Assembly: GCF_022458865.1 (NCBI RefSeq)
Contig: NZ_JAJNMU010000032.1
Location: 1-64,000, forward strand
Direction: 5' to 3'
From: Paenibacillus periandrae
Lineage (GTDB): Bacteria; Bacillota; Bacilli; Paenibacillales; NBRC-103111
Length of the DNA: 64,000 bases
Below are positions 7,532 through 15,714 of this stretch, piece after piece (position 1 is the first letter of the stretch; every line of letters starts with the position of its first letter). The position numbers and the translations under genes were made by a program. Under the pieces are notes generated by a model. That model did not search any database and was not told the DNA's origin. It worked only from the letters and a program-made list of their open reading frames with translations.

Positions 7532-7608
7532 TCACTGAAAGACAGCCATGCAGACCACCATTGCCAGTGTAAGCACTGAAAACATCCGCAAGCGAAATGC
7601 TGTGCTGG

Positions 7609-7848
7609 TCACAGAGTTCGTTCTCGATTCATCCGTTCCATTTTGTATTTTTTCAATCCATTATAGGCCATCTCCAGCTGACTGTTAATATGCATTTCCG
7701 ACGCCGAGTCACTCATCATGCTACAGGCCCTGACGAGACTGTCAATAACACTAAACAATTCAGGATCCGTACGATAACAATCGGTAGATATTTCCTGCAT
7801 TTCGTAAATCTTGTCAGCAAGGTTTGGATAAGCATTTAATGGAGTCAT
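7609..7848 (-). CDS. Small hypothetical protein (79 aa)
   Basis: Soluble, helical-looking protein of 79 residues (LADKIYEMQEISTDCYRTD, SDSASEMHINSQLEMAYNG). I do not recognise the family. The ATG at 7848 is preferred because GAGAAGGGA lies 11 nt upstream; an in-frame TTG at 7857 would be only 2 nt from that site. It stands alone, with about 125 bp separating it from the fumarase operon on the same strand. The length and composition resemble small sporulation or spore-associated proteins of Bacilli, but that is only an impression. Confidence 0.55.
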   Translation of the reverse strand: MTPLNAYPNLADKIYEMQEISTDCYRTDPELFSVIDSLVRACSMMSDSASEMHINSQLEMAYNGLKKYKMERMNRERTL

Positions 7849-7973
7849 GTTAATCAAATCCCTTCTCGGTTAAGGAATAAAAGCAATGATGCACAATATA
7901 ACTTCATTAAAAATGATTTAGTGTGTCTTAATAGTTATTGTAACGCTTCCAAACCTGTTTTACAATACACTTT

Positions 7974-8537
7974 TCAATTATTTTTTAACGTTCTGTACTT
8001 GGCAATTTCCTGTTCATACATATCCCCACCATGAGAATCATATACAACCATCACCGGGAATTGTTCCACTGTCAGCTTTCTGATGGCTTCCGGCCCCAGG
8101 TCCTCATAAGCAACAACTTCAGCCGCTTTGACCTTCTGAGCCAGCAGAGCAGATAAACCTCCTATGGCAGCAAAGCATACGGCTTCATATTGCATACAGG
8201 CCTCTCTTACCTGCTGGCTCCGCGGTCCTTTGCCAATGGTAGCTTTGACACCATACTTGTACATAGCGGGTGTGTATGGGTCCATCCGTGAAGCGGTTGT
8301 TGGTGCGATCGAGCCGATAATTTGACCTGGCTTCGGTGGTGTCGGCCCTGCGTAAAAGACCACTTCATTTTTCAAATTCACGGGAAATTCCTCGCCGCGT
8401 TCAATCAGCTCCAGCAGCCGCTTATGCGCCGCATCGCGCGCGACATAGATAGTTCCATTCAGAAATACCTCATCGCCTGCTCGAAACTGCAAAACCTGTT
8501 CTCTCGTTAGAGGTGTCTTCAGAACAATTTTGGCCAT
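7974..8537 (-). CDS. Class I fumarate hydratase, beta subunit
   Basis: C-terminal domain subunit (187 residues) of an oxygen-sensitive class I fumarase or related hydro-lyase, which interconverts fumarate and malate. Family landmarks are the N-terminal TPLTREQVLQFRAGDEVFLNG, the strongly conserved FYAGPTPPKPGQIIGSIAPT and SRMDPYTP segments that bind substrate, GKGPRS, and a C-terminal PVMVVYDSHGGDMY. It lies 24 nt after the alpha-subunit gene. Two-chain class I enzymes also include L(+)-tartrate dehydratase (TtdB) and mesaconase, so the substrate is not settled by sequence alone. Confidence 0.9.
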   Translation of the reverse strand: MAKIVLKTPLTREQVLQFRAGDEVFLNGTIYVARDAAHKRLLELIERGEEFPVNLKNEVVFYAGPTPPKPGQIIGSIAPTTASRMDPYTPAMYKYGVKATIGKGPRSQQVREACMQYEAVCFAAIGGLSALLAQKVKAAEVVAYEDLGPEAIRKLTVEQFPVMVVYDSHGGDMYEQEIAKYRTLKNN

Positions 8538-8560
8538 GATTCAGCACCGCCTTTTATAAT

Positions 8561-9403
8561 TTAGATTACACAGGATTTCTTGCGCGCAGCATGACATTGT
8601 AAATTGACGGCGACTGGCAGCGCGGTAATATGGCAGCCGTACGTTTCCACCGCCACCCATAGGGCTGTACTCGTTCCGCCCAGACCTTGCGGTCCAATTC
8701 CCGTTTTATTGATTTCCTCCAACAATTCCTTCTCCAACTCCGCAATATGCGGTTCGTGGTGATATTCGCCTACATTCCGCAGTATCGCTTCCTTGGCAAT
8801 CTCGGTGACTTTATCAAAGCTTCCGCCGATGCCTACACCTACAACCAAAGGTGGACATGCCCTGCCGCCTGCTGCCAGTATCGTATCCATAACAAATTGC
8901 TTCACTCCGGCAGCACCATCTCCTGGGAGCAGAAACTTCATTGCGCTCATATTTTCGCTTCCGCCGCCCTTCGGCAGCACTGTGAGCTTAATTTGGTCTC
9001 CTGGAACAATTTCGGTATGAATGACGCCTGGTGTATTATCGTTCGTATTCTTACGCAATAAAGGATCGCCTACAATTGAATTGCGCAGGTAGCCATCCTT
9101 ATAGCCCTTCCTGATTCCATCGTGAATCGCATCATTGAAGCTCCCGCCTTCTATATGTACATCCTGCCCTACCTTGGCATAGACGACAGTAAGTCCGGTA
9201 TCATGGCAGTACGGACGATCCTCTTCGGCAGCCAATTGTGCATTTTCGAGCAATTGATCCAGAATGCTTTTGCCCAAAGGAGATTTTTCGGTAGCACTTG
9301 CTTTACGAAAGCCCTCAACCACATCCTCTGGCAAGTAATAGCAAGCCTCCATGCATAAAATAGCTACAGTATCACGAATTTGATCAACATGAATGGTCCT
9401 CAT
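8561..9403 (-). CDS. Class I fumarate hydratase, alpha subunit (Fe-S)
   Basis: Iron-sulfur catalytic subunit (280 residues). The three expected [4Fe-4S] ligands are visible as Cys66 in RPYCHDTG, Cys183 in RACPPLVVGVG and Cys270 in AVNLQCHAAR. The GGGSENMSAMKFLLPG and GPQGLGGTSTAL segments are typical of the family. It lies 17 nt after the TrmB-family gene and 24 nt before the beta subunit, so the three genes form an operon. Most Bacilli use the cluster-free class II FumC. This set may serve low-oxygen growth or a different hydroxyacid; fumarase versus tartrate dehydratase cannot be decided here. Confidence 0.9.
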   Translation of the reverse strand: MRTIHVDQIRDTVAILCMEACYYLPEDVVEGFRKASATEKSPLGKSILDQLLENAQLAAEEDRPYCHDTGLTVVYAKVGQDVHIEGGSFNDAIHDGIRKGYKDGYLRNSIVGDPLLRKNTNDNTPGVIHTEIVPGDQIKLTVLPKGGGSENMSAMKFLLPGDGAAGVKQFVMDTILAAGGRACPPLVVGVGIGGSFDKVTEIAKEAILRNVGEYHHEPHIAELEKELLEEINKTGIGPQGLGGTSTALWVAVETYGCHITALPVAVNLQCHAARKKSCVI

Positions 9404-9419
9404 GATTCAGTCATCCTCT

Positions 9420-10214
9420 CTATGATTCTCGAAATTCCCCGAAAAAGCTTTTTCTTGCGGGCGCAATCCACTGGTCCATTTCTTCCCGCTTTTCTTCGCC
9501 TACCAAACGGTTTACAAGCACATCATGCCAAATATAATCCTCCAGCAAATAAATATGAGCCGGATCATCCGTATAAAACGCATTGCCGCCTTGTTCTATG
9601 GGATTACCGTAGAACAGCTCTTGACCGTCTATGGATACAATGAACCAAGGGTGGTCAACATGCCCGACGTAATGGGTTTTTCGGTGAAGCTCCAGACCCG
9701 GCAGCGGATCATTCACTTGGAATAATATGCCTCTCAGCAGGCAGTCATCCTGCCGTTTCTTCAGATCCTCCATAAGTCTGCGATACATCGGCTCCCACAT
9801 GGAAAGCACGATCCGCTTGCGGGCACGTCGAATAAGAACCCGGCAAAAGGATAGGATGTTGTCCTCCCCTTTTACTGTAGAAACGTAGATTTCAGGCTCA
9901 CGCTCCTGCTTTTCAAGCGCTTTCAATTCATTTTCCAGACTGCTGTACGTTTCTTCCCATTTTGTTCTCATCGACTCCAGAAAGACATCTACCGGTAAGG
10001 AAGAGTAATGGGCTCCACCCTCGCTTTCCTGCTTCATGACCAAACCATGCTGCACCAGGCCATCGAGCACATCATATACTCGCGCCCTTGGAACACCTGA
10101 TACTTTACTGATCTGATACGCATTAGAGAGTCCGAGCGGAACCAGGGAAAGGTATACCTTGGCTTCATATTGGGTTAACCCCATAGCTTGAATATTGTGC
10201 AGCAATTCTTCCAT
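9420..10214 (-). CDS. TrmB-family transcriptional regulator
   Basis: First gene of the fumarase operon. The N-terminal winged helix (about residues 5-75) has LTQYEAKVYLSLVPLG and VPRARVYDVLDGLVQHGLV, the TrmB signature. It is followed by a short coiled-coil (EETYSSLENELKALEKQE) and a C-terminal sensor domain of the phospholipase-D-like TrmB effector type. The ATG at 10214 has GGGGAT 8 nt upstream; a TTG two codons earlier is less well placed. TrmB proteins often respond to sugars, so control of the downstream hydro-lyase by a carbon-source signal is plausible (inference). Confidence 0.87.
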   Translation of the reverse strand: MEELLHNIQAMGLTQYEAKVYLSLVPLGLSNAYQISKVSGVPRARVYDVLDGLVQHGLVMKQESEGGAHYSSLPVDVFLESMRTKWEETYSSLENELKALEKQEREPEIYVSTVKGEDNILSFCRVLIRRARKRIVLSMWEPMYRRLMEDLKKRQDDCLLRGILFQVNDPLPGLELHRKTHYVGHVDHPWFIVSIDGQELFYGNPIEQGGNAFYTDDPAHIYLLEDYIWHDVLVNRLVGEEKREEMDQWIAPARKSFFGEFRES

Positions 10215-10378
10215 TAGCAATCCCCATTTCTACGCCAAACACTAGTTACTATTATAGTAATCACTACTGATGTTGATTCCATATTATCAAATAACATAGC
10301 GGTTTACAATACAAAAAAAGAGATTTAAATATATTGTAATCATTCGTCAATTACGCGTTCTGGCTTTGAACATGCAAA

Positions 10379-10416
10379 ACAAGGGTAAATCCCCGGAATC
10401 GTGGATTTACCCTTGT
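10379..10416 (-). terminator. Terminator downstream of the solute-binding protein gene
   Basis: Perfect 12-bp stem AAGGGTAAATCC / GGATTTACCCTT (10381-10392, 10403-10414) with a 10-nt loop, T-rich on both sides, located 43 nt after the stop of the lipoprotein gene. It ends the ABC operon and probably also blocks readthrough from the other strand. Confidence 0.8.
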
Positions 10417-10456
10417 TTCTTATGCAAGTGATGCGAGACGCACTTTCCCTGCACTA

Positions 10457-11971
10457 TTATTTTGCTTCTTTTGCCCACTCATCTAGCTGCTTTTGCTTTT
10501 CGATAACAATCTTATCGATTCCTGCAGACTTCAGTGCTGCTATAAATTTAGGCAAATTCACTTCCGGATCAATTGTGCCCGTTTCCAGGCCCATTTTATA
10601 CTGGTTAACTACATTCGTTAGAGCTGCAATTTCTGTTTTTACAGGATCTGCGTTGAAGGTGAAGCCTAATGCCTTTGACTTCTTGGCCTCTTTATTAAAT
10701 TTAGTCATTTTAGGCCAGGTTTCAGGGTCTTCCGTTACCCACAGATAAGATAAGGACTGGTTGCCCAGCATCCAGCCTTGGCGTAGGTTGAATCCACTGT
10801 TTGTAGCATCAACCCCGGGCGGAAAATCGATAGCATTGTCTGATTTCTTCACGTAATGCTTGCCTTCAATTCCCCAGTCTATCAGATTGATCAGTTGCTT
10901 GTCGGAATACAGCAAGTTCAACAGCATCATAGCCCTTTCCGGATTTTTCGAGTTTTTCGGAATGGAAAACATCGAATTCGTAATACTGTATGTTGTAGAT
11001 AATGTTGGTGTAAATTGCAGCATAGTCATCGGTTTACCTGTCAGTTGACTGATTACCACATCGTTGCCCGGCTTACCCTTGATCATGGCAGCAAAACCTT
11101 TATTGGCCTTGATATAATCATATCCGCTTTCCTTGCTTGTTGCCGCATCCTTGGAAATATAGCCTGCCAGATACCATCTTCTTACCGTTTTCAAAAGATC
11201 AGCATACACGGGGGTTTCATATAAATTGACTACCTTGAGTTCATCCAGGTTGCTAAGCACACCTAAGCCCTCGCCTAACGTATCTACAGATGCACTCACC
11301 TGAAGATCCAGGGTTGAAGTGCCTCCAACCTGCGGACCGACAAGGGTAAGATTCGGTTCGTTTTCCTTAATTATTTTGAACACTGGGTCCATATCATTTA
11401 AGGATTTGATCTTGCTTGTGTCAATTTTGTATTTCTCAATAAGATCCGTACGCATGACGATACCGGCAAAAGAGGCAAAATCCCTGACCGTTGGTACACC
11501 ATACGTTTGTCCTTTAATTTTAGAAGCCGCAAGGATATCCGGTTCGATAGACTTGATGATTTCCGCTCCGAATTTTTTCAGTAAATCATCGAGGGGAATC
11601 AGTTGTCCCTTCGCGACCTGTGAGCTATAAGTTGCTGACTTTGAATAGATTAAATCCACTTTTTCGTTACCAGAAAGCATAAGTGTAGCTTGTTGATCCC
11701 ACGCCGCTGAGTCAATGGAAGTCAGTTTGACGGTTGCATTAATTTTTTCTTTCGTGATCTTACTCATTTCTTCTGCTACCAAATTCAAATCCTTTTGAGT
11801 AGCCCCTCTGAAAACCCATGAAATTTCATATGGTGGTAAACTGCTGCTGTCTCCAGCTTTGGGACTTTGATTGGCAGCCGCATTATTATTGTCTGGTGAC
11901 TTTGCGCAGCCCGCAAGGAGCATACTTGCTGCCATTGTAACAGCCAGCACGGTTTTATAGCTTCTTTTCAT
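10457..11971 (-). CDS. Lipoprotein solute-binding component of a carbohydrate ABC importer (LplA-like)
   Basis: 504 residues from ATG 11971, chosen because AGGAGG is 7 nt upstream. The lipoprotein signal KTVLAVTMAASMLLAGC has a lipobox with the modified Cys at about residue 22. A linker with Asn/Ala precedes a family-1-type binding fold. The C-terminus (DPVKTEIAALTNVVNQY to KQLDEWAKEAK) matches the DUF3502-like end common in Paenibacillus LplA-type proteins. It is the last gene of the permease-permease-lipoprotein set and has no ATPase partner, so a shared MsmX-type ATPase is expected. The ligand, probably an oligosaccharide, cannot be named. Confidence 0.9.
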   Translation of the reverse strand: MKRSYKTVLAVTMAASMLLAGCAKSPDNNNAAANQSPKAGDSSSLPPYEISWVFRGATQKDLNLVAEEMSKITKEKINATVKLTSIDSAAWDQQATLMLSGNEKVDLIYSKSATYSSQVAKGQLIPLDDLLKKFGAEIIKSIEPDILAASKIKGQTYGVPTVRDFASFAGIVMRTDLIEKYKIDTSKIKSLNDMDPVFKIIKENEPNLTLVGPQVGGTSTLDLQVSASVDTLGEGLGVLSNLDELKVVNLYETPVYADLLKTVRRWYLAGYISKDAATSKESGYDYIKANKGFAAMIKGKPGNDVVISQLTGKPMTMLQFTPTLSTTYSITNSMFSIPKNSKNPERAMMLLNLLYSDKQLINLIDWGIEGKHYVKKSDNAIDFPPGVDATNSGFNLRQGWMLGNQSLSYLWVTEDPETWPKMTKFNKEAKKSKALGFTFNADPVKTEIAALTNVVNQYKMGLETGTIDPEVNLPKFIAALKSAGIDKIVIEKQKQLDEWAKEAK

Positions 11972-12027
11972 GAAAGGACCTCCTGTATTTTTTATGCTAA
12001 TCAGTATAGAACAGAGCATAGCTTGCT

Positions 12028-12912
12028 TTACCCTTTAACTGCACCAACCGTAAGACCCTTTACAAAGTACTTCTGGAAGAACGGATACGCCACCAGGATC
12101 GGGATCACTCCCATCACCGCTATGGCCATTCGCACCCCTTCGCTTGGAATAGCAGCCATCTGCTCCAGTTGATTCGAATCCTGTGCGTTATTTTTTAAAT
12201 ATTGGATATCCAACAAAATCCGGTTTAACAAATTTTGAATGCTGTATAATTTGCTGTCTGTGATATAAATCAATCCATTAAACCAATCATTCCAATAGTG
12301 AATGGTTTGAAATAAACCAACCGTCGCCAGGACGGGAAGCGAAAGCGGCAGCACAATTTGATAAAAAATCCTGAACTCTCCTGCACCGTCCATATAAGCA
12401 GACTCAATTACCGGAGTAGGTACCGATATAGTGAAAAACGTTCGCATTAAAATGACATAAAAAGCGTTTAACAATAATCCAGGTATAATCAGTGCCCATA
12501 TTGTATTTTTGATATCGAAAATATGGGTATACACCAAATACGTAGGAACTAAACCTCCATTGAACAGCATAGTAAAGAATACAAAGAACGACAGGATATT
12601 GCGCAAGGGCATATCTTTTCTTGAAATGGGATACGCCAACAAAGAGATCACGATCAGACTTACAAGCGTTCCTGCGACTGTAACCAAGATAGAAATTCCA
12701 TATGCATGTACAATCATCATAGAATCTCTGAACAAAAATCTATAGCTTTCAAAGCTGAGTTGGCTCGGAATTAAGGAATATCCATGCTGAATGATCGATT
12801 GCTCATCTGTTATGGAAGACGAAAACAGCAGCAGAAACGGAACCAAACATAAACCGGAAATGAGAACGAAAAGAATGTTGATGACCCACTGTGCCAAGCT
12901 ATTGGTTTTCAT
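12028..12912 (-). CDS. Carbohydrate ABC importer permease (LplC/MalG type)
   Basis: 294 residues with about six transmembrane helices. The cytoplasmic EAA loop ESAYMDGAGEFRIFYQIVLP interacts with the ATPase in this family, and the C-terminal FFQKYFVKGLTVGAVKG end is typical of MalG/LplC-type permeases. It lies 16 nt after the other permease gene and 56 nt before the lipoprotein gene start, all on the minus strand. The three genes are one transcription unit downstream of a YesM/YesN system. Confidence 0.92.
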   Translation of the reverse strand: MKTNSLAQWVINILFVLISGLCLVPFLLLFSSSITDEQSIIQHGYSLIPSQLSFESYRFLFRDSMMIVHAYGISILVTVAGTLVSLIVISLLAYPISRKDMPLRNILSFFVFFTMLFNGGLVPTYLVYTHIFDIKNTIWALIIPGLLLNAFYVILMRTFFTISVPTPVIESAYMDGAGEFRIFYQIVLPLSLPVLATVGLFQTIHYWNDWFNGLIYITDSKLYSIQNLLNRILLDIQYLKNNAQDSNQLEQMAAIPSEGVRMAIAVMGVIPILVAYPFFQKYFVKGLTVGAVKG

Positions 12913-12928
12913 GTGTTCTCTCTCCCTC

Positions 12929-13861
12929 TTAGAACAAAGCGTTTTCGCGATTTATTTTTCTAACCACTATGTTAGAAATAAGCACCAGTACAAAACCAAC
13001 GATGGATTGATATAACCCAGCAGCGGATGACATGCCGATATCGCCATTTTTCAGTAAAGCGCGATATACATAAGTATCAATCACGTTGGTTGTAGGCTGC
13101 AGCATCCCCGCATCCAATGGTACTTGATAAAACAAACCAAAGTCGGAATGAAAAATCTTGCCAATTTGCAGGAGTGTCATAATGATAATAACGGGTGTAA
13201 TTAATGGAATCGTAATGTGCAGAATCTGCTGCAATCGATTGGCCCCGTCTATGGTAGCGGCTTCATAATATTCATGATCGATGCCCAGAACAGCAGCCAG
13301 GTAAATCACACACAAATACCCTGCACTCTTCCATACCTGAACAATCGTCAAAATGTACGGCCAATACTTCGGCTCGTTATACCACAGCATTTCATCCAAA
13401 CCGAGCAACGGCAGAACACTTTTGTTGACGAAGCCATGTTCCATACTGAGCAGTGAAAACACCAGATAACCAATAATAACCGAGGAAATGAGATATGGAA
13501 GTAAAATCACACTTTGATAAAAGCGGGAAAACAATCGATTCTTTAGTTCATTTAATAGAATAGCTAGCGATACAGCAATAATTAAATTCAGCGTAATAAA
13601 TACAATATTATACAAAATGGTGTTTCTCGTGATGATATAAGCATCTGTCGTTTTAAAGAGATATTCGAAATTTTTTAAGCCGATCCAATCGCTGTCGATA
13701 ATCCCTTTGGAGAAATTGATATCTTTAAATGCAATAATCATGCCAAACATGGGCAAGTAATTATTGATCAGCAGATAAACAATTCCAGGTAATACCATAA
13801 GGTATAGCACTTTATATTTTTTGAATTTTTGAAACCCTGTTTCGACTGCCCGTGAATACAT
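12929..13861 (-). CDS. Carbohydrate ABC importer permease (LplB/MalF type)
   Basis: 310 residues, first gene of the importer. A short cytoplasmic N-terminus is followed by about six transmembrane helices and the EAA-loop motif YYEAATIDGANRLQQILHIT. The start is LplB-like (YKVLYLMVLPGIVYLLINNY). GGAGGGG lies 8 nt before the ATG. About 200 bp separate it from the end of the response regulator gene and include that gene's terminator, so the importer probably has its own promoter activated by that regulator. Confidence 0.92.
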   Translation of the reverse strand: MYSRAVETGFQKFKKYKVLYLMVLPGIVYLLINNYLPMFGMIIAFKDINFSKGIIDSDWIGLKNFEYLFKTTDAYIITRNTILYNIVFITLNLIIAVSLAILLNELKNRLFSRFYQSVILLPYLISSVIIGYLVFSLLSMEHGFVNKSVLPLLGLDEMLWYNEPKYWPYILTIVQVWKSAGYLCVIYLAAVLGIDHEYYEAATIDGANRLQQILHITIPLITPVIIIMTLLQIGKIFHSDFGLFYQVPLDAGMLQPTTNVIDTYVYRALLKNGDIGMSSAAGLYQSIVGFVLVLISNIVVRKINRENALF

Positions 13862-14010
13862 GTTGTTCTCCCCTCCAGTTCAATGCTGTAGTATAGCTAA
13901 ATTATAGTTCATTTCCATAGTTATCCCCACTATGAATCTGACCTCTTCCTAATACAAATCTGACTTTTTCGAGTGTTATTGTTGTAACCTGGCTTATCAT
14001 GTTTGGTAGC

Positions 14011-14043
14011 AACAAAAGAAGACTGCCGATAGTTTCTCGGCAG
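14011..14043 (-). terminator. Terminator of the first YesMN pair
   Basis: CTGCCGA / TCGGCAG stem (14037-14043 and 14023-14029) with a 7-nt loop followed on the minus strand by a U-rich tract, 28 nt after the response regulator stop. Confidence 0.75.
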
Positions 14044-14070
14044 CCATCAATTTGTTTTATTTCTAGCGTC

Positions 14071-15696
14071 TCATTTCGATGAGAGAAGTGATGCTTTAGC
14101 TTCGCGGAACTCCAGCGGATTCAATTGTGTTGATTTTTTAAACATTTTAGCAAAATAGGAGAAGTTCGAATACCCCACACTAACTGCTATTCCGCTAACC
14201 GACATATTCGTTTTAATAAGCAGTTCTTTAGCTAACTGCATTCTTTCCTCGGATATATACTCAACAAGGGATACCCCCATTTCCTTCTTAAACATTCTTG
14301 ATAGATAATCGGGGTGTAAATGTACATGCTGGGCAATATCCATCCTTGAGACACTTTGATCCAGATTCTGAGTAATGAAGCGCTTGATCTTATCAATATC
14401 CGTTTGTGAATCTTCTACGGTACGACAATATTTGATTGCCTGCTGCAACGATTCTTTAACCCAATTTTGAAGATCTGTTACCGACCGGATAGCCAGAGAC
14501 ATCCGCTCCGGTGATGTGTGTTCGGCAAGAATCTGATGCGCCTGCAATCCTTTAAGCTGTATAAAATGATAAAGAATTTGCAAAAAACTTTGGCAAAATC
14601 TTTGCAGACTTCCAGCATCCAAACCTTCGATTGACTTCCATGAGTTTAAATATTGTACCGTTTCGATATAAATGGCTTCCTCGGCTCCTTGCTTCAACAT
14701 TTCCAGCCAACCGATCATGGGTATCAAATCAATCGACCCGATTTTTTTGCTATACTCATCCAAGAAAAACACTTTATTGTTCTGAGTGACGTTGTTCGTC
14801 TCCAGCTTGTTCAAGGCTTCGACCTTGTTTACCATTTCATAAATGAATCCAGATTTCCCAACATAGCACGAAAGATCGCAGTAAAAGTACCGGTTGCAGG
14901 AAGCGATATACAGATCGCAATCCTGCCTTAGCAGCTCTTTGTCATAGACGTCTTGAACGTTTACAGGCAGCAGGACAAGCAAAGTGCCATTTCGCATCTG
15001 GACAAGCTGAGCATGCTTATCACGTTTCACTATCATATCCTCCGCAGCGTTACGCAAGGCATACTCCATAATTTTCTCATCTCTTGAAGTCAGTTCCTTG
15101 TACCAACGCTGAACACTGATCAAAACAGGAAGAAATTGTTCTCTGTCCTCCTGATAAGGAATGTTCTGCGTCAATAAGGCTTCTCTTATTTGAGCACGAT
15201 TGGAAGGGATCACTTGATGCAGCAGGTCCTGCCAAAATCGTTCCATTAAGATCGGCTGATGCATGGACCATAGCCTAAAATAATGTTTATACGTCTCGTT
15301 AAAAGCATGCCGCTCCCTTTTTTCTTCAACTTTTTCAATTGCTTTTTGAAGTACCGATTCCAGCTCGTTGTATCTAACAGGCTTTAACATATAATCAAGG
15401 CTTCCTAATTGAAGCGCTTTCTTGGCATAGGTGAAGTCGGAGTGGCAGGTCAAAAAAATTGATTCGGTTGATGTGTAGTGTTCCCTTACCCATGTTAATA
15501 GCTCGATTCCATTTCCTTGAGGCATTTCAATATCACACAGCATTATATCAATCACATGTTTGGTAAATACCTCTTTGGCCTGTCTAATATTATAAGCTGC
15601 ATGAACCTTGGACACAGAAAGCTTTGCCCAGTCAACTCCTGATTTAATAGCACTAACGGCATGAATTTCGTCATCAACAATTAATATTTGGTACAT
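14071..15696 (-). CDS. YesN-type response regulator with AraC DNA-binding domain
   Basis: 541 residues. The N-terminal receiver (1-125) has the acidic pocket VDDE at about 8-10, the phospho-acceptor Asp55 in LCDIEMPQGNG and Lys at about 106 (YMLKPV). A long middle region precedes a C-terminal pair of AraC helix-turn-helix motifs (about 440-535: DIAQHVHLHPDYLSRMFKKE and VGYSNFSYFAKMFKKSTQLN). It lies 18 nt after the histidine kinase gene. By the usual arrangement it activates the adjacent ABC importer in response to the kinase's extracellular sugar signal. Confidence 0.93.
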   Translation of the reverse strand: MYQILIVDDEIHAVSAIKSGVDWAKLSVSKVHAAYNIRQAKEVFTKHVIDIMLCDIEMPQGNGIELLTWVREHYTSTESIFLTCHSDFTYAKKALQLGSLDYMLKPVRYNELESVLQKAIEKVEEKRERHAFNETYKHYFRLWSMHQPILMERFWQDLLHQVIPSNRAQIREALLTQNIPYQEDREQFLPVLISVQRWYKELTSRDEKIMEYALRNAAEDMIVKRDKHAQLVQMRNGTLLVLLPVNVQDVYDKELLRQDCDLYIASCNRYFYCDLSCYVGKSGFIYEMVNKVEALNKLETNNVTQNNKVFFLDEYSKKIGSIDLIPMIGWLEMLKQGAEEAIYIETVQYLNSWKSIEGLDAGSLQRFCQSFLQILYHFIQLKGLQAHQILAEHTSPERMSLAIRSVTDLQNWVKESLQQAIKYCRTVEDSQTDIDKIKRFITQNLDQSVSRMDIAQHVHLHPDYLSRMFKKEMGVSLVEYISEERMQLAKELLIKTNMSVSGIAVSVGYSNFSYFAKMFKKSTQLNPLEFREAKASLLSSK

Positions 15697-15714
15697 CCCA
15701 ATTCCCCTTCGGAC

